Origin: Oxyruncus cristatus
Taxonomy: Eukaryota; Chordata; Aves; Passeriformes; Cotingidae
Length of the DNA: 64,000 nt
Direction of reading: 5' to 3'
NCBI GenBank assembly: GCA_013399855.1
Contig: VXAY01003172.1
Coordinates: 443,776-507,775 of the forward strand
Below are positions 1-12,715 of the stretch, piece by piece. A model generated the notes under the pieces. It was not told where the DNA came from. It made no database searches and was given only the letters and a program-made list of their open reading frames with translations. Within the stretch, counting starts at the first letter, position 1; every line of letters begins with the position of its first letter. The position numbers were made by a program, and so were the translations under genes.

Positions 1-475
1 CCTCCTTCCGGAAGGACCTCTGTTTTGTGAATCAGCGTGACATTTGCCAACTTCCAATCATCTGGGACCTCCCCAGTGAGCCAGGACTGTTGGTAAATGA
101 TGGAGAGCGGCTTGGCGAGCTCTTCCGCCAGCTCCCTCATCACGCTAGGATGGATCCCAATCTGGTCCCATGGACTTGTGAGGATCCAAGGGGCTCAGCA
201 GGTCACTAACTATTCTCTCCTGGATTACAGGGGGGCTGTTCCGCTTCCTGTCTCTGTCTACCAGCTCCAGAGGCTACTTGTCCTGAGGACAACCTGTCTT
301 ACTGTTGAAGACTGAGGTAAAGAAGGTGTTAAATACCTCAGCCTTTTCCTCATCGTTGATAACTATGTTCCCCCCCATGTCCAATAAAGAATGGAGGTTT
401 TTCTTGCCCCTCCTTTTGCTATTGATGTATTTGTAGAAGCACTTCTTGTTATCCCCGACAGAAGTGGCAAGGTTG
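1..475 (-). mobile_element. CR1 LINE fragment, reversed, cut by window edge
   Basis: Antisense CR1: tctgggacctccccagtgag, gatcccaatctggtcccatg, gcaggtcactaactattctc, gactgaggtaaagaaggtgt, aatacctcagccttttcctc, and ccaataaagaatggaggttt in the usual order. Corresponds to the part between the endonuclease and reverse transcriptase of ORF2. The short frames here are not genes. Confidence 0.8.
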
Positions 476-2999
476 CAGAAGCATTTCCCAGCTGTGGCCC
501 CCTATGTCCTGGGGCTGTGGGTCAGCAGTCCTCAGGGTTCCCAGGTGCCTGCAGGCCATGTGTGAGCCACAGGGCTTACTGCCACACTGTGAGCTGTGCG
601 CTCATTAGCTGGGGCTGGGAAGAGCAGTTAATGAAGAATTACGGGTGCAGTGTAGAGAGACAGTCCTTAAACACACGCTTTGTGCCAAACAGACAGAAAA
701 GGGAAATGAAGGAGCAGAAGCTGCTCATTCTTCTTCCCTGTCCCAGCCATTCGCATCCCACTACAAGCCCTTGTGGTGCCCACTCCAGGCCCCAGGGATG
801 TGCCCAGAAATGCTGACCCCTGCCCAGATCCACTGAAGTGGAATGGGAGGTGCCACTAATCAACCACACCTCCACTTCAGATCCTCAGGTGGCTGTTTTC
901 AAGCTGCTTGTCCCTTGGGATGGATTTGCTTGGGAGCTCCTGCCTGAAGTTGTTTTATTATGTCCTAGATCAAGAAAACGCAACATAAGCTGTTTCACAT
1001 CATCAAAAATCCTCATTGCTCTCCTTGGGAGCTCTGGCCCCTTGACTGGTGGCACTGGGGACAGGATGTGTGCACTTTACTTAAAACTGGGAAAAACTAC
1101 CAGACCCTGAGAACCCTCAGTGGAGTCTTGCTGGGTTTTGATGGCCAGAGGAAAGTTCATCAGGCACAGGGCAGCATGGCCTTTCCCCACTGCCTTGCCC
1201 TCCACAGATGCCCAAGACCTGGCTGGCTCAGGTGGGCTCCATCCCAGGTCCACAGGACTCCACAGCAGTATCTCTCTTCCCTCTTCCCTTCTCTCTGCTG
1301 GCAGGGAGACATAACCATGTCTGGCCAGACATGCACCCAGGTGAATAGCTCAGTTCAGTCCCTGCAGGAGCCAGGGCTGTGTGGTTGTGGTGTGGCTCAA
1401 GTGCTTGGTAAACCAGGGTTGTTACCACCTTTGGTCATTTGCTGACTGGTGGCTCCTTGGGCTCTGTGAGGAGCCAGGCACTCAGGGAACCTGTGATTAT
1501 TTCAAGGCTGGGGACAGTTCCTCCCTTGGGGGCACCTGTGGGATGGGGACAGGGATGTGCTCTGCAGTGGGCAGGAGCTGCAGAGGCTGAACAAGAGACA
1601 GTAGCCTGAACGAGGTGTGGAGGAGATAGATGCTGATCACATCTGTGGGGAAACCACAACCCTCCAGCCTCACAAAACCTTCTCGTGCCACCCTTAGATG
1701 CCCACAGCTTGCGTAGCACCCAAGGGTGTGGGGAAGAGACAAAGGCCTGGCTCCCCAGTTGCTCTGGGAGCGGGCAGCAGGCAGGCTTCACACTGCACTT
1801 TCATCCCAGAGGAACTGCCCATCACCTGAGATGGGGATGGTCCATCACATGAAGAGCCTGGGATTTGCCTGAGGCTCTGAGTGTGGCTTTCCAGCAGTGA
1901 AGGAGCATGGAGGAGTTTACCTAGAGCAAATAACCATGTGAGCACTCAGGAATGACCACAGCCAGGAGGTGACCTCACTGGAAAGATATCTGGGTGTTAT
2001 ATTTACACTTCTCTGACAAAAAGACCTATTTCCCAAAGATGAACATGGGACAGAGGTTTTGCATTTGTTGCATAAAAAATGAACTTGCTTCTATATTTAG
2101 TATTAGGGTCACCAGCAGCTTTCTGCCAGGAGACACCAAAACATCTTTGGAAAACAGGGCTGCAAAGCGGCTCTGGGCCAGCCAGCAGTGTCCGGTTGGG
2201 AAGGCTGCCCAGGCCGGCAGATACGTGGGGGAGTGATCAGGGGACAGATCGGCCGCCTCCCACAGCAGCGCCCGGGGGGGGCAGGGTGCCCCTCCCGCTG
2301 GGGACACTGCGAAGCCCGCTGCCACCGGCAGCCCCGTGACCCCGGCCCGGCGGTGCTCTGACTCACAGCACCCTGCGCTGACACCTCCTTGTTTTCCACA
2401 AGCTCCTCGTTTGGCTTGGGGACAGAAGGAAATAGCAGCTGGTGAGATGAGGCCAGTAATTTGACCCAAGGCGATTTCGGGGTGTGTGTCTCAGCACGGA
2501 GTAAGCTTGCCGTCCTGGGAGCAGAAGCCAGGGCCACTGTGCAGCGAGAGGATGGTGTGGGACTGAACAGGGCAGCACCCTGTCACCCCCTGCCACTGCC
2601 ACCCGCCTGGCACCTCCGCCAAAGGCGGGCAGTGGGAGCAGGCAGCTGTCACCGAAAGGGAGAGCAGGCAAAGGTTTGCACTCCCTCTGCCTGCACTGCA
2701 GAAGGAGGGAGTGGGGAACCCACCTGCTGCCCCATCAGCAGCCACTGGCCACAGAGCATCTCATCCTTAGCAGTAGCTTGTGATGGTCCCCTCAAATGTG
2801 ACTGATGCCCAACTTCTACCTTCAACACCGTGCCAAGAGAAGGAGCCTGCCCACGCTGCTGCCCCCCACCCCTCCACTGCCAGGAAGTGGCTGGTCCCTG
2901 ATGTGGGCGGGTCTCACATCCTTCAAAGCTTGCCCTTCCTCGCACAGGCTGTATCCCTGGGTCCCAGCAGCAGCACCCCAAAAGGGTTCATGCCACAGC

Positions 3000-3212
3000 C
3001 ATAGGGGTGGTGTGTGCTCCATAGAGGTGGGAAGTGCTCCATAGTGGTAGGATGCTCTCGATAGGGGTGGGATGTGCTTCACGGGGACAGGATGTCCTCC
3101 ACAGTGTGGTGTGCTCTCCACGGGGAGGGTGTTCTACATGGAGGATTTGTTCTCCATGGAGAGGAGTGTGAGCTCTATAGGGTGGGTGTGCGCTAGGGGT
3201 GGTGTCCCAGAG
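3000..3212 (+). repeat. Degenerate minisatellite, unit about 20 bp
   Basis: About ten diverged copies of a gctccatagaggtgggaagt-like unit. Unit length varies from about 17 to 24 bases, so the array is old. Confidence 0.8.
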
Positions 3213-6200
3213 GGCACATCATGGTGTGGAGACAAGGAATGGATCCCAGCTCAAGGCTTGCTCTTCCTATGGTCCTACTGACTCCAGCCAGGCTGGACAG
3301 GGACCCTGGAGGCCCTTGGAAGCCTCACGATTATAGAGTCCCCCCCGACCTTCAACTGAAGCTCTCAAGAGCTTCAGTGATAACATGGACTTGCAGCTTC
3401 TATAAATCATCTTCTGGAAACTCAGCATCTTCTGCCTTGGTATCTGCAGCAGCTGACGCATTTTTCTTGAGTGGATATCTCCAGGGAGGTGGACAGGGCC
3501 TTCTGCCTGCCCCACTGCCGTTGGATTTTCCAGGGTTTGGATCACGCATGTCTCTGGCTCCTCTGCCTGCTCCTGGGTTGGAAGTGACCCCCACACAGGT
3601 GCCATGTATTCCACCTGGTCCGTGGCACTTTATTCAAGAGTGTTCCCAAATTGCCCTCAAGTCCACCTGTCCCAAAAGTAGGATGAGCATCTGAATCAGC
3701 ATTCAGGGCCTCTTTAAAGTGAAGATTAAATCCTGCCTAAGCTAATCCCAAGCTAGTAGGAGTCCAAGTCTGGCCACTCCTGATTCACTGGAGGTGCTGC
3801 AGCCCACTGGCTCAGGGCAGGTCAAGCTGTGGTGCTGCTGGGGCCCCATGTGGGTCTGGGTTGGGTGAATCAAGCAACCCAGAAACTGCCACCTCCCACA
3901 CAAGAGGGTTTCTGCCTCTTTTGACTTCTGCCACGTTTGTCTTGTGCAAGATGAGGTCTTGGCAGTCTGTCCTGCTGGAGAGTAATGCTGAGCCCCAGGA
4001 TCCACCTGAGCTGGGAACGCTCAGCCCTCCATGGCAAGGGTGAAAAACTGAGGGTTGAAGCTGAATAAGAGAGCCACCATTTGGTCACCTAGGCAGGCCT
4101 CCCACAGTTCAGTATGGATTTGCTCCTGTTTGAGCTGGAGCCACACGAATGCACACCTTGAACTGTGAGCCTGTATGGGCTGAGGCACACAGCAGCAGTG
4201 ACCATGAAGGACTTCATCCTCATCTTCATCTGCTCACAGTCCCAAGTATTTGTACCAATTTATTTTAAATCCCTCTCTAGGACAGAGGCAGGAACTTCCT
4301 ACACTCAATTCAATTTGCTCATAGGACAACTGTAAGCAAATAAAATGAAACCTGGGTCTTCCATTTCGGGGAACAGGAAAATTCAGGGGAAAAAAATCAC
4401 TCTTCCTTGGCTGCCCCACCTTGATTGCTCAGCTAAGGCTTGTCAGAGACTGGTCAGGACAAAGTAACCCAGGTGGACCAGTTCTCTCACACTTTTCTAG
4501 TGCCACCCAGACATGCCCCTTTCCTTTGGTCCTTGTACCTCATGATACAGCGCCACACCAACCTTCCCTAGCAGCCAGTGTTTGCAGGGGACACTGCTGC
4601 TGGCCATCACCATGGTAACATGGCCTGGTTCTGGTGTGGAGACAAGGCTTGGGCTTTCCTCCTGATGCCTATGCTCCCATCAAAGCCTCACCAGGAGCAT
4701 CTTCTTCCCAGAAGATCTGAGTAAAGTGGGGAAAAGCAAACTCATCACCCTCTACCGAGGAGTTCTCTGTCCCACAGTTTAGGTTTGTCACATTGTGGAG
4801 AGACAGGGCTCTCCAGAGCATCACAGGAAGGGCCCAGAAATGTTGTGCCGGCAGTGGCTGGTGGGAGCAGCTTTGGGATGGCCATGCTGTGCTCAGCTGC
4901 CCTGGCCAGGCCACCAGCACCAGCTCTGCTCTACTTTCCTCATGAGTGAGTTTTCGCCAATCTAAGTTGTTTGTGCTGGACTAGGATCCCTGGGACAAGG
5001 AGAGGTTTATCCGGCACTCAGCTTGACCCTCAGTCTTGGAGGATTTGTTCCAGGCAGTGTCTCAGCTAGACTGATGGTTGTCCTTGTGCTGAGTCACCTT
5101 GACTCTTCTCGTGTCTTCAGACGACGAGGTGCTGGCCAGGAGAGAGCCAGCTCCCATCACAGAGTCTGAGCCCCGCCACTCCCTGTCCCTGGGGTGTCAG
5201 AGGCAGCCACCCAGGGACCTGTGCTCTGCACCTGCCCCAGGGCAAGCAGGGACCTACCTCATTGCTGCTGCAACCCCAAGTCCTGGCTGGGCCTGGCTCT
5301 CCCTGGGGAACAGGGACTGGCTGCCTCCAACTTTTTCCAAGTGCTCCCCTGGTGCGTGGTGCTGGGAGTATTCCTGCCCCACTGGAATCCCCCGGCCAAT
5401 TTGGTACTTTGTCTCAGAGTCTCTCTGTGAAGAGATCCTTGCTCTTAGGACGCTGTAGAGCAGCTCTTTCTCTCCTTCTTGGAGCAAGATTGTAAAGCCA
5501 TGGAGATGAGGAACCCAGCAAGCTGATGAAGAGCCTGAAGCAAGTTCACCAGTTTCCACATGGCATCTCTCCGAGGGAGGGACCTTCTTCCTTGTTGAGC
5601 TCCCATGTCTGGTAAGGGCTATGGCAGCACTAGGCAAAGTCTTTGGAGTCTCGAAGCACAGACAGCATGGCAGGAGTGTGATGCCAGACCAAGAGACCTG
5701 CCCTGCCTGATGCTCACAGAGAAATGGGGTGGTTTTGAGAAGCATGACGTGAGTGCTGCAGGTGCCTGGCACCACTGCTATGCCCCCCGCTTTGCCCAGT
5801 GCCAGCCCCAGACTGCAGGGCCCCTGGGGCTGTGCAGCATGTACAGGGCAGGAGGACTCTGCAGCCTCCTCTAGGCTGCCTCCAGCAGCACCAGAGCTTG
5901 CTTCCAGGTATCACCCTGGAGTGTAACCCAAGAGAGCTCCCGATAAGGGAGGGCAGCTATAAATGTCCTGCCCTGTGTAGGTTTTGCTATATTGAGGGGA
6001 GGAAAGGAACACTAAAGTCTCCTCCTAATCCGCAGTCTGGTTTTGTGCTGAGACGATGGGAACAGATCCCCTGTGACCGTGCCCAGGGTGCCTCCCCTGA
6101 GTTCCAACATGTGTGTGGACATTGGTGCGCACGCACCCCTGCACACAGCGTATCCCTAGCACACCCCTCCATGTCCTCCCCACCACCCATCCACTCCCAC

Positions 6201-7227
6201 GACCTGAAAAACACAACACCACTGAGGTTAAAATTAGCTTTGGGCTATTTCTAACCGGGTCAGCAACTCTGCTCGGGGGCAATACCAGTTGTGTTGTATG
6301 TCTGGATGCACCACAGCCGCAGCCCTGGTCAGAGAAGGAGCACAGTGTAAAATGTGGGACCACTGCTCGAGCCAGCCAGGCACAGGACATGGCTCTGGAG
6401 AGAGGGGCTGAAACCCAGCAGCAAAGAGCCAGGCTCCATTTCTATGCACCTGGGGATGCTTGGGGTTTCTGGTTATTCTCTTGGGCTGAGCCATGGCCCC
6501 ACACGTGGGACTGAGGAAGCACCACAGTGCACAGCCACATTAGAGCCCTTGTGGAGAAACTTCCCACCCCACCACTGTGCATCTGGTGCCCAACAGGAGA
6601 TGAGCTAGTAGACATTGGGCTCCGGTGCCTTCAGGGCCCATGTGAATCAGGACAGGTGAAGAACATTCAGGACCAGCAGGGTCCTGGTCTCATCCTGGCT
6701 CTTGTTCTCCTCCTGCTTGCCCCTCTCCCACAGGCACCAAACCCCCACCACATTGCAACCTGCTGCCTTCTGCAGGGCCAGGAGTGAGTCCCTCCCCTCA
6801 GGGCTGTGCTTCACATGCAGCAGGCTCCTGAAAGCCTGAGGACAAGCCACCTCCACATGGCAGCAGTCATGGATGGGCAGGATTAATGGCCATGTTTGCT
6901 CCAGATGCTGCCAAGGTGCCTGGTTGTGCTGACAAGGCACCATTAGTCAGCCCAGCACAGGGGCAGGGTCCTGCTGTGGTGGGGTGCTGGGTGAGCCAGG
7001 CTCTGCCAGTGCTGATCAGGTGTTGCAGGCTGCGACCGGGGTCACTCCAAAGGCAGATGGGAGACAGTGGCTCTGCCCTTCCATGAGCCCTGGGCTGACC
7101 TCAGAGGGCGTAGCCCGTCTCACCTTGCAAGGCTGGGGTGGAGGTAAATAGTGCAGAGCTTGGTGACAGTGGACTGAAAGCCCTCAAGGACTCTGTGGCA
7201 TTTCAAAAATCCTCCCCCAGACGACTG

Positions 7228-7340
7228 GTGCAAGGCAGAGTGCCACTGTGTATACCTTGGCACCTCACTGAAGGACTGTGTCACCATCCCCCAGAACCGG
7301 GAGAGGAATTAGGATCTCAGTGACATTGGAGATGGGACTC
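7228..7340 (+). repeat. Unclassified direct repeat, copy 1
   Basis: Matches 8,736-8,849 at roughly 85% by eye, for example ggcagagtgccactgtgtat and gctgaaggactgtgtcacc-like blocks and gaggaattaggat. Not CR1. May be an unrecognised dispersed element or an old local duplication. Confidence 0.75.
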
Positions 7341-8735
7341 CGAATTTGAGGAGAGGACAAGGGGAAAGTTTTTCCTTTGCTTTTTGGCACCATCCCAAGA
7401 CCTCTGACACAGAGGGAAGTTTTAAAATACACACAATCCCTGGTCACCCCATGCCTCTGAGTTACATTATCTGGGTCCTGGATGCAGATCAAGCATGGAG
7501 TGCAGCGGGAGATGCAGCAGTACAGGGCAATTGCTCCCCAGATGAGGCTTGGTGGTGGGACTGGTCTGGTATGACTTGCAGAAGCCCTGCACTGGCTGTG
7601 CCCTACCCCACTTCAGAGTGTGGTAGCCCCACTCCCCTTGACCTCGGGAGCTGTGGCTGCTGTTCGAAACCACAGAGAGCTCTGTAACAGGGACAGCAAA
7701 GCAAGCTCCCAAGGGAGTGAAGCTCCCCCAGCACTTGGGTCACCACACTGCTCTGTCCCATCACAGCGGCAGGCAAGGAGACCTGTCACACTGGCACGGG
7801 ATGCTGGGGACACATGTGCCTGTCACTTTGCTCCTCGGATGGTGGGTGGCCTGCCCCAGCACGGCGCTTTCCAAGTAGCTGACCTTAAAAAGAGCAAAAC
7901 ACTGGCTGCTTTGAAGGTTCCTCTTCTCAGGCATTTCCATCAGATCTTGGCACACACCCTGGTCCTGCCAGCCAAGCTCTCCCACCAGGAGGGTGACTGT
8001 CACTGAGCCCAACCACAGCAGCCTTATAAGGACCCATCACTGACACCGCCTTTGGATCCCTCTGCTCTCTCCATGATGCACATGGACAAGAAACCCTCAA
8101 GACCCACCCAAGGCAGAAGATGACCCAGCACCTTCTCTCATTCTCTCACACGTGAAGCCCAGGTTTTTGCTTCTCTGAAAGTCTCATTGGAAGGAAGGAG
8201 AATTAGCGAAGACCTTTCATGGTTTCCAGGCTTAGCTGCTCCATCAAAATGCCTTAAAAAACAATTTTCCCACCTTTTTTTGAATATTAAGGAAGAAGCC
8301 AAAAAGCTGATTTGCCTGCCTTCTCTTCAACACCCTTCCAAACATTTGGGAACCTGAGGATCCCAAAAATGGAAAGGCTTTGACCTGTGATACAGCAGAG
8401 CACAAGAGCAAAACGGGGCCCTAAGTCAACACATGGACCAAAAATAGAAGCCGGGTTATCTGAAAAATGCACTAAATATAGACAAAAGTGCTTGGGAGCC
8501 CAACTGCAGCTGGGCTAGCCCGGCACAGAGCTCAGTGTCACTGCAGCAGATGGGCTTTTTAAAGGTCCTCGTCCACCCCAGCCACCACGCTCAGAGCAGG
8601 TTCATGTCCTCCCGCGGTTGGGTACAGCCCCACGTCACTCTGCCTCGGCTCTCAGGACACCCAGGAAGTGAGTGACCAAAATTCTCATCCCTGCAGGTGC
8701 TCCCAGGGTGAGAAGGAGGCAGCAAGCCCAGCTCT

Positions 8736-8849
8736 GTGCGAGGCAGAGTGCCACTGTGTATACTTTGGCACCTTGCTGAAGGACTGTGTCACCCTCCCCC
8801 AGAGCCAGAAGAGGAATTAGGATTGCAGCAACATTAGGAATGTGTCCCC
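8736..8849 (+). repeat. Unclassified direct repeat, copy 2
   Basis: Second copy of the unit at 7,228-7,340, 1.5 kb downstream in the same orientation. The flanks do not match. Confidence 0.75.
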
Positions 8850-11800
8850 TGTGCGAGAAACTTCCATAGCAGATCTGCACTGGCTTTTGGAAGGCACAGG
8901 CACGGGTGATCCCTCTGGGAGTGAGGTCAACCAGGCTGCCACAGCCACCAGATCACTCAAATCACCTGGAACTTCACAACTGACTTTGTTGTTGGTTTAA
9001 GCCAGAGGGGAAGGTGCGGGCAGGGCTCCTTTCATCCGAGGCAGGTCATTCCGCTCTGTTTTACAGCACAGTGGGAAAACTTCCAGATTTCCAGCACTTT
9101 ACAGCCCTTTAAAAGCCTCATCTTTTCCTCTGCCCTGCCCTATGTGCAATAGTGACCTGCTGCAGAAGCTTTCAGGATAGGGGGTCCAGGCAGCCCTGAG
9201 TCCAGCAGCATCTGACAGCTCAAGCAGCAGTGCTGCCTCTGGCACTGTGCAGAGATGTCCCCAGTGGTCTCTACTTGTGCAGGGTGGGCCATTAAAGCCA
9301 GGTACAGAGGGGAATTTTTCCTCCTGCAGTCTGCCAGACCCCTTGACCTAATAGATACACCACTTCCCATCTCCTGCCCTTCGAGGTGCAGGAGTGACTG
9401 ACCCGTCCGGGCACACACATTCCAAGGATAGGCACAGTCTGGAGGAGCACAGGGGAGCACCAGTGGGCAGGAGGGAAGGAAGGGAATTTTGCCCATGCAG
9501 TCCCCAGGTGCTGGAGGACTGCTCTCCCAGATCTCCAGAGCTCTGGGTAGGCACCAAAGAGGATCCATCAGCTCTGCATGTTTCTAAGATTCAGTGATTT
9601 TTGGTCACCAGCTACTGGGATTAAAAAAAAAGCTCCCCTGAGCATGAGGACCAACAAAGGCAGAAGGAAGCTGATAAAATGTGCTGTCTTTTTGAAATGA
9701 GATAGGAAAGTTTCCTTGGAAAAGGTCCAAGATCCTTTGAAGTTCTTATGGCTCATTGCCTGCAGCTCGAGTGAGCCCTGGCAGCCTGACACCCTCCTCT
9801 GCTGATGCTTGTGGCAGATCCAAGATGCCAAGGGACAGCCTCACCTGTACCAGTGGGATCTCTTTTGGGAACAAAGCCATGCCTGGAGCACACGGCTGCC
9901 TTCATGACCTGATGCTCACAGATGCATGATCCATGGATTTTTAGGCAAATGCACATTTTGCCAGGGACATCTGACGCAGCCAGCTCAGAGCACGGGGCAC
10001 GGGAAGAGGTGCCACTCTCCACAGCACTGCCCTCAGGAGCCAAGGTGCTTCCCCAGCATTTCTGCTCCCAACTCACATCAGCCCTTCCTGACCTGCAGCC
10101 ACAGCTGCCTGGTTTCAGCCACCGAGGAAGCTGGTTTTGCAACACCAGAAACATAAACACACCTCCAGGACCTGTGCCCAGATCTCCCCTGATGCCCCAC
10201 GCCTTCTGAATGACTTCTTTCATAAAAACAGTGTCATGGAAAGGTGCAGATAAGCTCTGACAAACAGTGCCAGGTGTTCCCGTCCTCACCTGTCCCTCAT
10301 GGGACCACAGCACCCCAACCTTATAGCTGAGACCAGGTAGGGGCTGAAAGGTGAGGCCAGCACAGGGAATTGTCCCATGGGTGTGCAGGGCACGTTGCTG
10401 GCTGGTGGAGGAGGAGAACTCATAACATGGAGGAGGAACAGGATAGGGAACTGCTGCCATTGAGTCCACAGGGACTCATGGCCCCTGCAAGACTTCTCCC
10501 TTCCTCTCCCAGGAGCAGGATCACCCACTGCAGGAAGGGCAGATGGGGATGCAACGAGGACAAGCAGCACTTTGTGGGACTCAGGGCTGACAGTGCTCCA
10601 GCAGGCATGGAAGGCTCTGCCCACCTGCCCACAAGCAGTGTCCTGGGCAGGCAGAGGGACCAGAGGCGGAGCCTCCTCCGTGCACCATCCACTTCTCAGA
10701 GTTACGGGGCTGGATTCTGCCTTGCTGAGCGCACCATGACTCTCATCCAGCAAAGTACGATGCACACTGGTGTTCAGAGACAGCTGGGCTGAAGCCAGGC
10801 AGCACTGGAAATAACTCTCCCCACACCACTCCTCTCCTGCACTGCCACCTGGGCAGCAGCACTGGTGTGGGATTGTGCCCATGCACCCAGGGTGGGCAGC
10901 TCTGCAGCATCCCTTCCCAGGCAGGCAATATTCCCAGGAAATAAAACTTTATTTCAATAAGCCTTTTCCCTGATCTCATCCAAATTAAAGCAATGAGAAC
11001 GGGGCAGCAGCAGGAGCATGTCCAGGAGCACTGCTGCTTTTCTGGCTACAAACCTCTTCACCTCAGAACCATCACACACATGGATGAAAGCTTTTCTTGC
11101 AAAGCCTATTTTTTCCCAGTTGGACAATTTGTATGTATACATAACTTGGGTAATTAAAGAACCCCTTTTTTACTTCCTACTCTTCCGCAACCGGAGGCCG
11201 CCGGTGGGGTGATGCAAGAGGTGGCTACAATTGCAGTGGCACAGCACCAGCACCAGCTCCACTCTCCTGCCCCAGTGCCCAGGGTGTGGTGCAAGAGGGG
11301 ATTTACTGAACTGGTGTGAAGGTAAAGCTGGAGACAGAGTTTCTGAGGTGGGGCAGATGTGGAAAAGCAACAGAGAGGATAGAAACCATTCTTTTGGTTA
11401 CCATAAAGTACTTTAGATGTGCCTAGTTCAGCATTCCAAACACTGCAGATGGGATGGAGCCAGAATATTATCACTCCACCCCTGGGGATGGCATCAGTGG
11501 GGCTGGTTCAAGAGGTGGCCATTATAAAGGAGTGCTCACGGACATGCTCCTCCTTAGGAAGATCATTCCAAAGGCAGAAGAACTCCAACTGCTCCTGTGC
11601 CTCTTATAACAAGGAAGTTAAAGGTGGTGTTTCTATTGCCACCTCTTTCTGACAGAAAGCTAAAGAAATAAAGCTGGAGCAGGACGAAGATGAATGAACT
11701 TGCCCAGCACAATATTGCACCAATACCCCCTGCCCTGATGACCTGGGGTTCAGCAGTGGTGGAGGAAAGCAGCCAGGTCAGTGCCCGGGCCAGGGTCCTC

Positions 11801-12623
11801 TCCACGCCCACCCACAGAGGGTGGCACCGGCAGGGCATGGCCGGGGCTGTGCTGGGTTCATGTGGCAGCAAGGACTGAGTCCAGCAGTCCTTCTGCTGCC
11901 TCCTGCCTTGGGGCATGCAGGCAGCTGAGCCAGGGCGGGCACTGGCACAAACACCAGGGAGCACCCTGAGGACAAAACATGGGGAAGGCCAGCCTGAGCA
12001 ATCCAGCTGGGCGAGTAGAGTCAGAGGTGGCAACGAACAGGAGAGGCAGGTTTGGGAGAGAGGCAGCACCTCCTCAGAGCTTCCTCCAAGCACTCCACGC
12101 AGCCTAGACTGGTCCTTCCACGACCAGATCACTTGGACCTGCATCCTTGTTGTGACCATCAAACCCATCAGGGCCCTACGGCTGCCTGGGGACACCAGCA
12201 AAACAAGAGGTGTGATGGGTGGGAGGCAGAGCAGGAGACCCCTGGAGTCTGTCTGTCTGTCCTCCCTTCCATCTTGCCCAGCACAGCCCTGACCTGGTCT
12301 GAGCAGGTGGGATGAGTCCGTTGGTGTGCAGATGGGAGGGCACACGGGTGCCAGGATGGTGGAAGGCAGTTCCCAGCTTGCACTCACCCTCCCCTGGGCC
12401 CCTCGGACCATCATGGTTACAGTGGCAGACGTGGATGGTCTCCGGAGCACAGCACCACAGCAGTGGAGGTGCTGGGGTGGCACCTACACAGTCTGGAACA
12501 ATCCCCCACCTAAGGAGGGCTCCAAGGCCCAGCCCCACAGCGGCTGATGCTCTACTTCCCGCTGTGCCCCAAGGTCCCTCCCTGAGAAAAGGAATAGCTA
12601 TCATGGCTAGAGGCAGGCAGTGG

Positions 12624-12715
12624 GTGCACCCCAATGGGCCAGGGTGCACCCTGATGGGACAGGGTCCATCTCAGAGGGACAGGGTGCACCTCAACTGCAC
12701 AGGGTGCACCCCAGC
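12624..12715 (+). repeat. 20-bp minisatellite, about 4.5 units
   Basis: Units starting gtgcaccccaatgggccagg at 12,624, 12,644, 12,664, 12,684 and 12,704, with exact 20-base spacing and moderate divergence. Confidence 0.9.

Noticed and set aside
9753..10469. 238-codon open frame on the minus strand
   Set aside because: No domain or family resemblance; overlaps other open frames of similar quality, as expected from local GC content.
11563..12483. Longest open frame outside the recognised genes, 306 codons on the minus strand
   Set aside because: Cys/Leu/Ser/Pro-rich composition typical of GC-rich antisense sequence, no recognisable domain, no splice or promoter support.
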